A model generated the notes under the pieces. The model ran no database searches and was not told where the DNA came from. It saw nothing but the letters and a program-made list of their open reading frames with translations. The translations under genes and the position numbers were made by a program. Source: Paenibacillus luteus (lineage in GTDB: Bacteria; Bacillota; Bacilli; Paenibacillales; Paenibacillaceae). Taken from it: a stretch of DNA of 64,000 nt. The DNA is taken from the NCBI RefSeq assembly GCF_006542765.1, contig NZ_SKCD01000013.1, forward strand, positions 1 through 64,000. The letters are read 5' to 3'. Positions 1 to 7,381 of the stretch are shown here, one piece after another. Position 1 is the stretch's first letter. Every line of letters begins with the position of its first letter.

Positions 1-33
1 TTGTCTCCCCATGAGTATCGTCGAGCTGCGTAA
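1..33 (+). pseudogene. 3' end of an IS3-family-like transposase (cut by window edge)
   Basis: Reading frame 1 from the first base gives LSPHEYRRAA and then a TAA stop. A (S/T)PxEYR stretch a few residues before the stop is typical of the C-terminal integrase part of IS3-family OrfB transposases. Only ten codons are visible, so whether the copy is intact cannot be judged. It is followed directly by what looks like the right terminus of the same element. Confidence 0.4.
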
Positions 34-127
34 TGAAATAATCCCCCAGTTCTCTGTACTTGAACTGAGGGATAGGCCTAACCGTTTTTTTGTTTTTTTC
101 ACTGTCTACTTGACAGGGAGCACTTCA
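1..127 (+). mobile_element. Right end of an IS3-type insertion sequence
   Basis: After the short transposase tail come a T-rich stretch (83-99) and CTGTCTACTTGACAGGGAGC (103-122), ending ...ACTTCA at 127. Read on the minus strand this starts TGAAGTGCTCCCTGTC, which resembles the TG...CA terminal repeats of IS3/IS150-group elements. The left end and target duplication lie outside the window, so the boundary at 127 is an inference. Confidence 0.4.
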
Positions 128-415
128 TGGTAACTGTTTAAGTTCAAGGAATTGGTTACTGGAAAGCTATCCTGCACGGATGCATTAACTTTACGCTTTT
201 TAGACCCTGTGAGGAAGCTATCCTGCATGAATGCAATAGAATGCCCTTCAAATACCTCTAAATAGATATTAATGGATTGCTATGTTGTATGGATTGCAGG
301 ATAGGCGGCGAAATATTCGATAAAGAGCGTTTATCCTGCTTTAGTGCAATATAGATAGTTATGCTTAATACTTAAGCCATAGTAAGCTATTCCGTAAATA
401 GAGGAGATTTTAACT
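128..415. repeat. Intergenic region with recurring TATCCTGCA motifs
   Basis: No gene is seen here. The 11-mer GCTATCCTGCA occurs at 166-176 and 217-227, each followed by a GATGCA or GAATGCA stretch. The inverse TGCAGGATAG is at 295-304 and a further TTATCCTGC at 331-339. The same TGCAGGATAG is at 63358-63367 near the right end of the window. This looks like a small dispersed palindromic repeat family rather than a promoter. The stretch also contains whatever promoter serves the peptidase at 416. Confidence 0.45.
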
Positions 416-1465
416 ATGACGTCACCGCTTGCACCGCAGTTAGACCGCAGCTACATAGCTAGCCAGCTTGAGGCTTTGCTGAACATACCGAGCCCGAGCG
501 GCTACTGCATGGATATAATGAAATACCTCGATTCGGAGATCAGCAGGCTTGGCTATACGCTTGAGACCACGCCAAAAGGAAATGGCATAGTCACGATACC
601 TGGAGAACTGCCGGATCATGTCATAGGGTTGTCTGCTCATCTCGATACGCTCGGAGCGATGGTGCGCTCGATTAAATCAAATGGCATGCTGCGTTTTACG
701 CCGATCGGCGGGTATGCCATGCATACGGTAGAGGGAGAGTATGCTGTCATTCATACGCGTGACGGCAAGAAGTATGAGGGTACCGTACTTTCGACGAAAG
801 CCTCCGTGCATGTTCACGCGGATGCGAGGGATTGGAAGCGCGAGGAAGCCAATATGGAGATTCGCATCGACGAACTGGTGAAAACCAAAGAGGATACCGA
901 GAAGCTGGGCATTTCCGTCGGCGATATCATATCGTGGGAGCCGCGAACCCGTATTTTTACAAACGGCTGGGTAAAATCACGTCATTTGGATGATAAAGCA
1001 AGCGTAGCTGCTTTGCTTGGCTTGTTGGAATGGTTAAAGCGTGAAGGAAGAACACCTATCCATACGATCAAGCTCATCTTCTCTACCTATGAGGAGGTTG
1101 GACATGGCAGCTCGCATATCCCAGCGGATATAACGGAGCTCATTGCCGTCGATATGGGGGCGCTTGGAGATGATCTATCCGCGACGGAGCAGGACGTATC
1201 GATATGCGCCAAGGATTCGAGCGGACCCTATGATTATCAGATGACAACGAGACTGATTGAACTCGCCAAGCGCGAGAAGCTGGCTTATGCAGTCGATATC
1301 TATCCGTTTTATGGCTCTGATGCGACAGCAGCGCTAAGAGGCGGAAGCAATATTCGAGCTGCCCTGATCGGGCCGGGAGTACACGCCTCCCATGGCATGG
1401 AGCGGACTCATCTGGACGCTGTTGTTCATACGGCGGTTTTGCTGTTGGCTTACATTATGGAATAA
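416..1465 (+). CDS. M42 family aminopeptidase
   Basis: Probable dinuclear-metal cytoplasmic aminopeptidase of family M42 (glutamyl aminopeptidase / YsdC / FrvX group), 349 residues, the usual family size. Visible metal and catalytic segments are SAHLDTLGA near residue 75, SRHLDDKAS near 192, TYEEVGHG near 227, AVDMGA near 241 and the C-terminal HGMERTHLD. The ATG is preceded by GAGGAGA at a suitable distance. It stands alone between an insertion-sequence end and a terminator, so it is probably monocistronic. Older annotations call such proteins endoglucanases; the peptidase motifs argue against that. The natural peptide substrate is unknown. Confidence 0.88.
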   Translation: MTSPLAPQLDRSYIASQLEALLNIPSPSGYCMDIMKYLDSEISRLGYTLETTPKGNGIVTIPGELPDHVIGLSAHLDTLGAMVRSIKSNGMLRFTPIGGYAMHTVEGEYAVIHTRDGKKYEGTVLSTKASVHVHADARDWKREEANMEIRIDELVKTKEDTEKLGISVGDIISWEPRTRIFTNGWVKSRHLDDKASVAALLGLLEWLKREGRTPIHTIKLIFSTYEEVGHGSSHIPADITELIAVDMGALGDDLSATEQDVSICAKDSSGPYDYQMTTRLIELAKREKLAYAVDIYPFYGSDATAALRGGSNIRAALIGPGVHASHGMERTHLDAVVHTAVLLLAYIME

Positions 1466-1592
1466 AGTTGTTTTGGAAGTTAAGATTTTGAAGTTTGAAA
1501 CGTGGAATTTAGAGTTTGATGCCTGAAGCTTTGAGCAACACGAAACGTGAGCTGCAAATGAGCAGCGTATCCTGAGGAAACTTCCTAAAGAA

Positions 1593-1639
1593 ACCCCCTG
1601 CGCAACCGATACCCTACTCGGTCGCACAGGGGCTTTTTG
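1593..1639 (+). terminator. Rho-independent terminator after the M42 peptidase
   Basis: CCCCTGCGCAACCGA pairs with TCGGTCGCACAGGGG around a short loop, with one small bulge, and is followed by CTTTTTGC. It lies about 130 bases after the stop codon. Confidence 0.8.
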
Positions 1640-2490
1640 CTATATAAGCTTAAGGAGAATTAATATTTTATCGACTTACTACGGTATGATTTCGAGTTCG
1701 CTGATGAGAGCGAACAGCAGCGACTTTCCCTTATTCGTCAAAATAAGCTGTTCTTAGGACGTTTGGAGAGGTGCTGCGCCTAGTCATTTAGGGATAACAT
1801 GGCATGTAATGTTAGTCCATTTTCAGGGCTTTTGGAGCTTTATATTTATCCCGATTCATGGGTTGAAATCCTGACCGTCGTCGTGGGGAACTTGCCCAAA
1901 GAACAAAAATTTGTTGCCCGAATCGTTTGAATGTCCGCTTTTAGGCCGACTTCAACGCTTTTTTTTCATTAGAATCCGTTTATTTTTCTTATTTTATTGT
2001 AAAGATAACGCTCTCATAGGTGAAAATGTACAGCTAAAAGGGCTTCGCGAAATATGTCGAACAGGAAAAATGTCCTGCTTAGGTAGGATGCTGGTCAATA
2101 GTCCCTTCTTTTGATCTGATAATATCGTATTTTTTGCCAAAATTAACGTGGAAAACGATTGTCCAATTTGACAAAAACCTAGGATTTTAAAGGGAAAAAA
2201 GCGAATTTTGCTTTCGGGTTTATGAGTCTATAGTGGGATTCTCTCAGAAAATTCATAAAGCGCTTCCAATTGTCAGAATTATTAAATTCTGCAGTAAAAA
2301 AATGCTAATTTATATCCCACTATTCGCATCAATTAGGAATCCGTACTTATGAAAACGGTCCTGAAAATGAGTAGGAATGTCTAATCCACACCATGTCTTT
2401 ATTCCCTCAAGAATTATGATTGATTGTGTCATACTAGAGTGCAACGAGAGAGTAAGATGGTTCCAGGATTCAAAGTGAAAACTCAAGCTG
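1640..2490. other. 850-base region without a convincing gene
   Basis: Short open frames here have no ribosome binding site and low-complexity translations, so no gene is called. Two things stand out: a perfect 10-base inverted repeat, ATAGTGGGAT at 2230-2239 against ATCCCACTAT at 2314-2323, and between them a cre-like site at 2255-2269. This is the likely regulatory region of the exopolysaccharide cluster that starts at 2510, but no clear sigma-A promoter could be assigned. Confidence 0.4.
2255..2269 (-). promoter_or_regulatory. cre-like (CcpA) site upstream of the exopolysaccharide cluster
   Basis: The minus strand reads TTGGAAGCGCTTTAT, which fits the WTGNAANCGNWNNCW catabolite-responsive-element consensus except at the C near the end. 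It sits inside the arms of the 10-base inverted repeat, about 240 bases before the first gene. One mismatch in a degenerate motif can occur by chance. Confidence 0.35.
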
Positions 2491-2509
2491 ATGAATGGAG
2501 GTTTCAAAG

Positions 2510-2797
2510 ATGAACATTTCAAATCAGGAGCAGAAGCGAATCAGGCTGAAGCAATTTTTGAAAATACTATCCGAGGATCCTTCTCTATTACAGCAAACCG
2601 GCCAAACTGAAACACGATCGCTGCCTGAGCTCCTTATGGCGAACGGTTACCGGTATTGCAATGAGCCCGTTGATATGGCCGAGTTAATGTCTCAAGTGCT
2701 TGGCAAGCTGGGCTTGACCCCCTGTTCCGCGCAAATGATGGAGTTTATCATGAATGGCGGAACCGTGGATGATTTTATGAACACAGCCAAATCATAG
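2510..2797 (+). CDS. Small hypothetical protein at the head of the polysaccharide cluster, possibly Nif11-like
   Basis: A 95-residue cytoplasmic protein with no signal peptide or membrane segment. The start at 2510 is chosen because GGAGG lies at 2497-2501; an upstream in-frame ATG at 2495 would overlap that site. The N-terminal half (LKQFLKILSEDPSLL, then LLMANGYRY) resembles in layout the Nif11 domain: a short helix with FLxxLxxDPxL, then an (A/M)xxxGY segment. The C-terminal half ends in MNGGTVDDFM. Only two cysteines are present. It precedes the YveK/CpsD genes by 160 bases. Function is unknown; the Nif11 comparison is by eye and weak. Confidence 0.6.
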   Translation: MNISNQEQKRIRLKQFLKILSEDPSLLQQTGQTETRSLPELLMANGYRYCNEPVDMAELMSQVLGKLGLTPCSAQMMEFIMNGGTVDDFMNTAKS

Positions 2798-2958
2798 GTT
2801 CCGTCCTTGTAACTGGAATGCTTGCAAAAGGATATTCCTAACCATAATCCATGTCCAAAAGGTCGCGTTTTGAATAATTAATAATTTTTAATATTCAATT
2901 AGAACAACTTTTGCAGCCTGCAAGGACGGATGACATTACAAGTAACGGAGGAAATCAT

Positions 2959-3714
2959 TTGGAATTAAAACAGTATTGGCTCATCGTAAAAAGAAGGCTA
3001 TTGATGATTGTTCTATTAATTACCGTCAGCTGTCTAACCATAGGCATTTACTCCAGCTACTTCATCAAACCACAGTATGAAGCATCCGCGAAATTAATCG
3101 TCAACCAATATAAGGACAGCAGCTCACTGCTGCCAAGTATCGATGTTGGGGCGATCAACTCCACGATCGGACTAATTAAAACCTATAAAGAGATTCTGCG
3201 AACGCCACGAATGATGAAGAAGGTCGTTAAGCAATATCCGGACCTAGGCGTCACCTACAGCGAGCTAATCGGAAAAGTAAGTGTAAGCTCCGTAAATGAA
3301 ACGCAGGTCATGTCCATCTCGGTAAAAGATGATTCGTATGAGCAAGCGGCGCTGATTGCCAATGCGATTGCGATTGTTTTTCAAAAATCGGTTCCAGATC
3401 TGATGAAGGTGGATAACGTCTCTGTCCTCGATCAGGCCGATCCGAAGGAAAGCCATGGACCAGTAGCGCCGAATGCCAAAATGAACATCGCTGTAACCTT
3501 CATGCTTGCTTTGATGGTAGGTGTAGGGATTTCCTTCCTGCTTGATTACTTGGATGATACCGTGAAGACAGAGGAAGACATCGAAGCGCTGCTAGAGGTG
3601 CCGGTACTGACGTCGATTCCCAAGTTTGAGGAACGCGACTCTATGGAGCGAAGCAGCAATGCTCCATTAACGAAGCTAGCTGGGAGGGAACAAAATGTCT
3701 CGCTTGATTCCTAA
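2959..3714 (+). CDS. Wzz/YveK-type chain-length regulator and tyrosine kinase modulator
   Basis: A 251-residue membrane protein of the YveK/CapA group that activates the partner BY-kinase and sets polymer length. TM1 (about residues 15-38, LLMIVLLITVSCLTIGIYS) and TM2 (about 180-200, MNIAVTFMLALMVGVGI) flank an extracellular Wzz domain. The second helix is preceded by the Pro-rich KESHGPVAPN segment normal for this family. The TTG start at 2959 is preferred because GGAGG at 2947-2951 is correctly spaced; the frame stays open upstream to another TTG at 2911. It overlaps the kinase gene by 20 bases, implying translational coupling. Confidence 0.87.
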   Translation: MELKQYWLIVKRRLLMIVLLITVSCLTIGIYSSYFIKPQYEASAKLIVNQYKDSSSLLPSIDVGAINSTIGLIKTYKEILRTPRMMKKVVKQYPDLGVTYSELIGKVSVSSVNETQVMSISVKDDSYEQAALIANAIAIVFQKSVPDLMKVDNVSVLDQADPKESHGPVAPNAKMNIAVTFMLALMVGVGISFLLDYLDDTVKTEEDIEALLEVPVLTSIPKFEERDSMERSSNAPLTKLAGREQNVSLDS

Positions 3715-4387
3715 ATGGAACCTGATTACGGAGCTGAATCCGAAATCGCCGATATCCGAAGGCTACCGCATGCTGCGGACCAATATCGAGTTCTCTACGA
3801 TCAATCAGAAGCTGCAAATCATAATGGTTACCTCGTCCAAGCCAAGCGAGGGCAAGAGCACGACATGCGCGAATATGGCAGTCGCGTTTGCTCAGGCCAA
3901 CAAAAAGGTACTGCTCATCGATGCGGATTTGCGCAAGCCGTCGCAGCATCATATTTTCGGCAAATCGAATCGGAGCGGGTTAACGACAGCCTTATTAAAC
4001 CAATTGGAACTGCGGGATATTATCCAGTTCACGAATACGGAGAATCTCTCGATTATTCAAGCCGGACCGACACCGCCTAATCCATCCGAGCTGCTCTCCT
4101 CTGATCCGATGGCGCTGCTTCTGAAGCGTGCGCGAGAACAGTTCGATGTCATCATCGTAGATACTCCGCCGATCATGTCGGTGACCGATGCTCAGATTGT
4201 TGCCACACAGAGTGACGGGGTCGTGCTCGTTATTGATTCGGGCAAGGTGAAGAAGGATGTCGTACTGAAGGCAAAAGCATCGCTGGATCATGTGAAAGCA
4301 AGGCTTATCGGCGTTGTACTGAACAAAATCAATCGAAATCATTCAGATATCTATTCTTACTATTACGGAGAGAAAAACGACGCTTAG
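3695..4387 (+). CDS. CpsD/CapB-type bacterial tyrosine kinase (BY-kinase)
   Basis: Cytoplasmic autophosphorylating kinase (230 residues) acting with the YveK-type adaptor encoded just upstream to control polysaccharide polymerisation and export. Visible motifs are Walker A SSKPSEGKSTT near residue 48, Walker A' LLIDADLRKP near 76, and Walker B VIIVDTPP near 153. The C-terminus carries a tyrosine cluster, IYSYYYGEKNDA, the usual autophosphorylation tail. The Firmicute layout, with the membrane part and the kinase as two proteins, is seen here. GGGAGG before the ATG supports the start. Confidence 0.9.
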   Translation: MSRLIPKWNLITELNPKSPISEGYRMLRTNIEFSTINQKLQIIMVTSSKPSEGKSTTCANMAVAFAQANKKVLLIDADLRKPSQHHIFGKSNRSGLTTALLNQLELRDIIQFTNTENLSIIQAGPTPPNPSELLSSDPMALLLKRAREQFDVIIVDTPPIMSVTDAQIVATQSDGVVLVIDSGKVKKDVVLKAKASLDHVKARLIGVVLNKINRNHSDIYSYYYGEKNDA

Positions 4388-4583
4388 GCGCCTTGCTTCT
4401 TACCGCTGAAAGCATCGGATAGATTAGGTAATGTCTCCTGCACCTCTATCACCGGAGGCACTCGGTCATGCTGTGGGTCAGCCGACCTTAGACGTTAATC
4501 GTCAAGGGTGTGACGTGAGGAGGGGTTAGATGCCCCTTATAAAAATAGATACAACCAAAATATATAGGATAGGGTGAAGTCAG
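4388..4583 (+). ncRNA. Structured leader between kinase and galU, candidate eps-associated RNA (EAR)-like element
   Basis: This 196-base gap inside an otherwise compact operon packs consecutive short hairpins: CCTC/GAGG (4443-4458), GGTCAGCCGACC (4476-4487), GACG/CGTC (4491-4503) and AGGGG/CCCCT (4521-4537). B. subtilis and other Bacillales carry the processive-antitermination EAR RNA in the equivalent place, just after the kinase gene of exopolysaccharide operons. Position and density of structure suggest such an element. I cannot confirm the EAR consensus or pseudoknot by eye. Confidence 0.4.
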
Positions 4584-5489
4584 ATGAAAACAGTGAGAAA
4601 AGCCATTATCCCCGCCGCTGGACTCGGTACACGGTTTTTGCCAGCAACGAAAGCGATGCCCAAAGAGATGCTTCCAATCGTCGACAAGCCTACTATTCAA
4701 TACATTGTGGAGGAAGCGATTGAATCGGGCGTTGAGGATATCATCGTCGTAACAGGAAAAGGGAAGCGGGCGATTGAGGATCATTTCGATATCGCGTTTG
4801 AGCTGGAACACATTTTAGAGGAAAAAGGCAAGCTCGACATTTTGGAAAAAGTAAGAAAGTCATCCAATGTCAATCTTCATTATATCAGGCAAAAAGAAGC
4901 CAAAGGGCTTGGCCACGCGGTATGGTGCGCCAGAAACTTTATCGGCGATGAGCCGTTTGCCGTATTGCTTGGCGATGACATTGTCGAAGCGGAGGTTCCT
5001 TGCACTCGGCAATTGATCGAGCAATATGAGAAAACCGGCCGTTCCGTCATTGGCGTTCAGACGGTTGGCGTAGATCAGACGCATCGGTACGGAATCGTAG
5101 ATCCGGGGCAGCGGCTGGACAATCTGTATGAAGTAAATCGCTTCGTAGAGAAGCCGCCGCAAGGTCAGGCGCCTTCCAATCTGGCCATTATGGGCAGATA
5201 CGTGCTGACGCCGGAAATCTTCGAATATTTGGGCCGGCATGAGCGCGGCGCGGGTGGAGAAATACAGCTAACGGATGCGATTCAGAAGCTCAACGTCGAT
5301 CAAGGCGTTTATGCATTTGATTTCCAAGGCGTCCGTTACGATGTCGGCGAGCAGCTTGGTTTTATTATGACGACGCTTGATTTTGCGCTTCGCAACAATG
5401 AGCTTAAGCATAAGCTGATGTCCGAGCTGGAAGAACTAATGGAGCGCGAGCTTGCCAAACGGCTATTGATTGGAAGAGGTGAGAGATAA
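4584..5489 (+). CDS. galU: UTP--glucose-1-phosphate uridylyltransferase
   Basis: Makes UDP-glucose from glucose-1-phosphate and UTP, the precursor both for glucosyl transfer and for the UDP-glucose dehydrogenase encoded at 17864. The N-terminus has the nucleotidyltransferase signature [20 protein letters not shown], and further on come [21 protein letters not shown] and RFVEKP. Length (301 residues) is standard. The stop codon overlaps the ATG of the next gene by one base, so the two are coupled. It may be a second copy dedicated to the polymer; housekeeping copies cannot be seen in this window. Confidence 0.93.
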   Translation: MKTVRKAIIPAAGLGTRFLPATKAMPKEMLPIVDKPTIQYIVEEAIESGVEDIIVVTGKGKRAIEDHFDIAFELEHILEEKGKLDILEKVRKSSNVNLHYIRQKEAKGLGHAVWCARNFIGDEPFAVLLGDDIVEAEVPCTRQLIEQYEKTGRSVIGVQTVGVDQTHRYGIVDPGQRLDNLYEVNRFVEKPPQGQAPSNLAIMGRYVLTPEIFEYLGRHERGAGGEIQLTDAIQKLNVDQGVYAFDFQGVRYDVGEQLGFIMTTLDFALRNNELKHKLMSELEELMERELAKRLLIGRGER

Positions 5490-6175
5490 TGACGCCTCCA
5501 CAATATCAGGATGAAGCGGTAATTGGCGTATCGGATTATTATTCGACACGCGGCGAGCGTAAAGAGCTCAGCATGTATTCCATTATGAAGCGCACGATTG
5601 ATATTACGGGCTCGCTGTTTGGTTTGTTCCTGCTCAGCCCGTTGTTTGTTGTCATCGCCATTCTCATTAAGTGGGAGGACCCGAAAGGATCTGTTTTCTT
5701 CTACCAGACGAGGATCGGCAAGGACGAGAAGCCGTTTCGGATGTACAAGTTTCGCTCCATGCTTACGGGAGCGGAAGACAAACTGAAGGAGCTGCTCGAT
5801 AAGAACGAGATCAGCGGCGCGATGTTCAAGATGAAGGATGATCCGCGCATTACAAAGATCGGCAAGCTGATCCGCAAGACGAGCATCGATGAGCTGCCGC
5901 AGCTGCTGAACGTGCTGAGGGGCGAAATGTCGCTGGTCGGCCCAAGGCCACCGCTTCAACGGGAAGTAGCCGAGTATACGGAGTACGACAAGCAGCGCTT
6001 GTCGGTTACGCCGGGCTGCACGGGTTTATGGCAAGTGAGCGGCCGAAACAATCTTTGCTTCAAACAAATGGTTGAGCTGGACATCACCTATATCGAGAAG
6101 AGATGCATCTGGTTCGATATCAAAATCATGTTCCGGACGGTCAAAGCGCTCGCCGGCTCACAAGACGCATTTTAA
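5489..6175 (+). CDS. Priming undecaprenyl-phosphate sugar phosphotransferase
   Basis: Polyprenyl phosphosugar transferase (228 residues) that starts repeat-unit assembly by moving a sugar-1-phosphate from a UDP-sugar onto undecaprenyl phosphate. A single membrane segment (about residues 38-60, GSLFGLFLLSPLFVVIAILI) precedes the bacterial sugar transferase domain with RIGKDEKPFRMYKFRSM, RKTSIDELPQLLNVL, MSLVGPRPP and TPGCTGLWQVSGR. It is the short WcaJ/EpsL-like form without the N-terminal five-helix domain. The sugar, galactose or glucose, cannot be told from sequence. Confidence 0.9.
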   Translation: MTPPQYQDEAVIGVSDYYSTRGERKELSMYSIMKRTIDITGSLFGLFLLSPLFVVIAILIKWEDPKGSVFFYQTRIGKDEKPFRMYKFRSMLTGAEDKLKELLDKNEISGAMFKMKDDPRITKIGKLIRKTSIDELPQLLNVLRGEMSLVGPRPPLQREVAEYTEYDKQRLSVTPGCTGLWQVSGRNNLCFKQMVELDITYIEKRCIWFDIKIMFRTVKALAGSQDAF

Positions 6176-6177
6176 GA

Positions 6178-6248
6178 GCTTACGAAGTCAGTTTTGCTCC
6201 GTAAAACTAAGCTCATGCTTACGAAGTCAGTTTTGCTCCGCAAAACTT
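6178..6248 (+). repeat. Two direct copies of a ~32-base hairpin sequence
   Basis: GCTTACGAAGTCAGTTTTGC... occurs at 6178-6209 and again at 6217-6248, 39 bases apart and nearly identical. Each copy contains AGTTTTGC-TCC-G(T/C)AAAACT, a hairpin with an 8-base stem. They sit in the gap before the next glycosyltransferase and its ribosome binding site. Confidence 0.7.
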
Positions 6249-6265
6249 TAGGAGTTGATAAAAAA

Positions 6266-7381
6266 ATGGCAAGAGTCCTGCATATTTCGGAATTTACCAA
6301 GGGCGGCATCGAAACCCATCTGAACGAAGTGCTGAGCTATCAATCGGGCAGACATGATATTTATCTTATGGCTTCCGAGCAGAACTCTCGTCCGGATACG
6401 CTGCAAATTAGCGGGGAGCGCCTTCAGCTTTATCCTTACAAGAGGAAGCTGGCCTATTTCATCAAGGCAATCAAAGCGATTCAGCGCAAGGTGAACGAGC
6501 TTCAACCGGATATCGTTCATGTCCACGGCACGTTCGCAGGAGTTTTCCTGCGGACGTTGTTTTTTTTCAAGAGCCGCCGCCCTGTCGTCATCTATAATGC
6601 GCATGGTTGGGCGTTCCTGATGGATACGAAGCCGTGGAAGCAGCGCGCTTTTGCCCTCGTGGAGAAGGTACTTGCGGTGCGCACCGATTACATCATCAAT
6701 ATCTCGCAGCATGAATACGACATGGCGATGCATTATGGGCTTCCGGCCAAAAAGTCAGGCGTCGTCTATAACGGCGTATCCGATACGCTGCCCTCCAGCG
6801 GCGCTCCCTTTGCTACTGAGCTAGGCAAAATCAATTTGCTGTACGTCGGGCGTTTTGACCGTCAGAAGGGATTTGATCTGCTGCTTGAAGTATTCAATGA
6901 GCATAAGTTCGAAAACGTTCAATTGTACCTGGTCGGTGATACGGTGCTTGAGGAGGTCAGCTACGACTTTCCGGAAAACACGGTAAAGATCGGCTGGGTC
7001 GACAACTCTGAGATTGACCGTTACATGAGAGCCTGCGATGCGGTCATTATTCCGTCGCGCTGGGAAGGCTTCGGCATTGTCGCCATAGAGGCGCTGCGCA
7101 ACAAGAAGCCGGTCATTGCGAGCAACCGCGGCGCACTGCCGGAAATTATCCAGCATGGCTTGAACGGTTACATTTTCGATTTTGAGAAGAAGCAGGAATT
7201 GGCCGATATTATCAAGCGGTTGGACAAGCCTAAGCTTGAGGAGATGGGACAGGCCGGACTTGCTATTTTTCAGGAGAAGTTCCACTCGAACCATATGAAC
7301 AGCCAAATCGAGCGGCTATATGAGGAAGCCCTCCAGAAGAGGAGCGATTCTTATTCGGCAGCAATCAAAAAATATGTCTAG
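6266..7381 (+). CDS. GT4 family glycosyltransferase
   Basis: Retaining GT-B glycosyltransferase of 371 residues. It begins ARVLHISEFTKGGIETHL and has a DIVHVHGTFAG acceptor-side segment and the nucleotide-sugar signature SRWEGFGIVAIEALRNKKPV with GLNGYIFD after it. The ATG at 6266 follows AGGAG at the right spacing; the upstream in-frame extension runs through the hairpin repeats and is unlikely to be translated. Probably adds one sugar to the lipid-linked repeat unit on the cytoplasmic side. Donor unknown. Confidence 0.87.
   Translation: MARVLHISEFTKGGIETHLNEVLSYQSGRHDIYLMASEQNSRPDTLQISGERLQLYPYKRKLAYFIKAIKAIQRKVNELQPDIVHVHGTFAGVFLRTLFFFKSRRPVVIYNAHGWAFLMDTKPWKQRAFALVEKVLAVRTDYIINISQHEYDMAMHYGLPAKKSGVVYNGVSDTLPSSGAPFATELGKINLLYVGRFDRQKGFDLLLEVFNEHKFENVQLYLVGDTVLEEVSYDFPENTVKIGWVDNSEIDRYMRACDAVIIPSRWEGFGIVAIEALRNKKPVIASNRGALPEIIQHGLNGYIFDFEKKQELADIIKRLDKPKLEEMGQAGLAIFQEKFHSNHMNSQIERLYEEALQKRSDSYSAAIKKYV

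Noticed and set aside
416..1465. Annotation as endoglucanase
   Set aside because: The metal-binding motifs are those of M42 aminopeptidases; the cellulase label is historical.
1911..2114. Open frame of 67 codons on the + strand
   Set aside because: No ribosome binding site, Phe-rich low-complexity translation over T runs, and no neighbours that would support it.
2145..2165. Second cre site (GTGGAAAACGATTGTCC)
   Set aside because: It has one base too many between the conserved TGG and CG positions, so it does not fit the consensus.
2150..2190. TTGACA at about 2168 as a sigma-A promoter
   Set aside because: No acceptable -10 lies at 16-19 bases downstream.
2310..2522. Minus-strand open frame across the leader and start of the small gene
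   Set aside because: Overlaps the start of a gene with a clear ribosome binding site on the other strand; no recognisable protein features.
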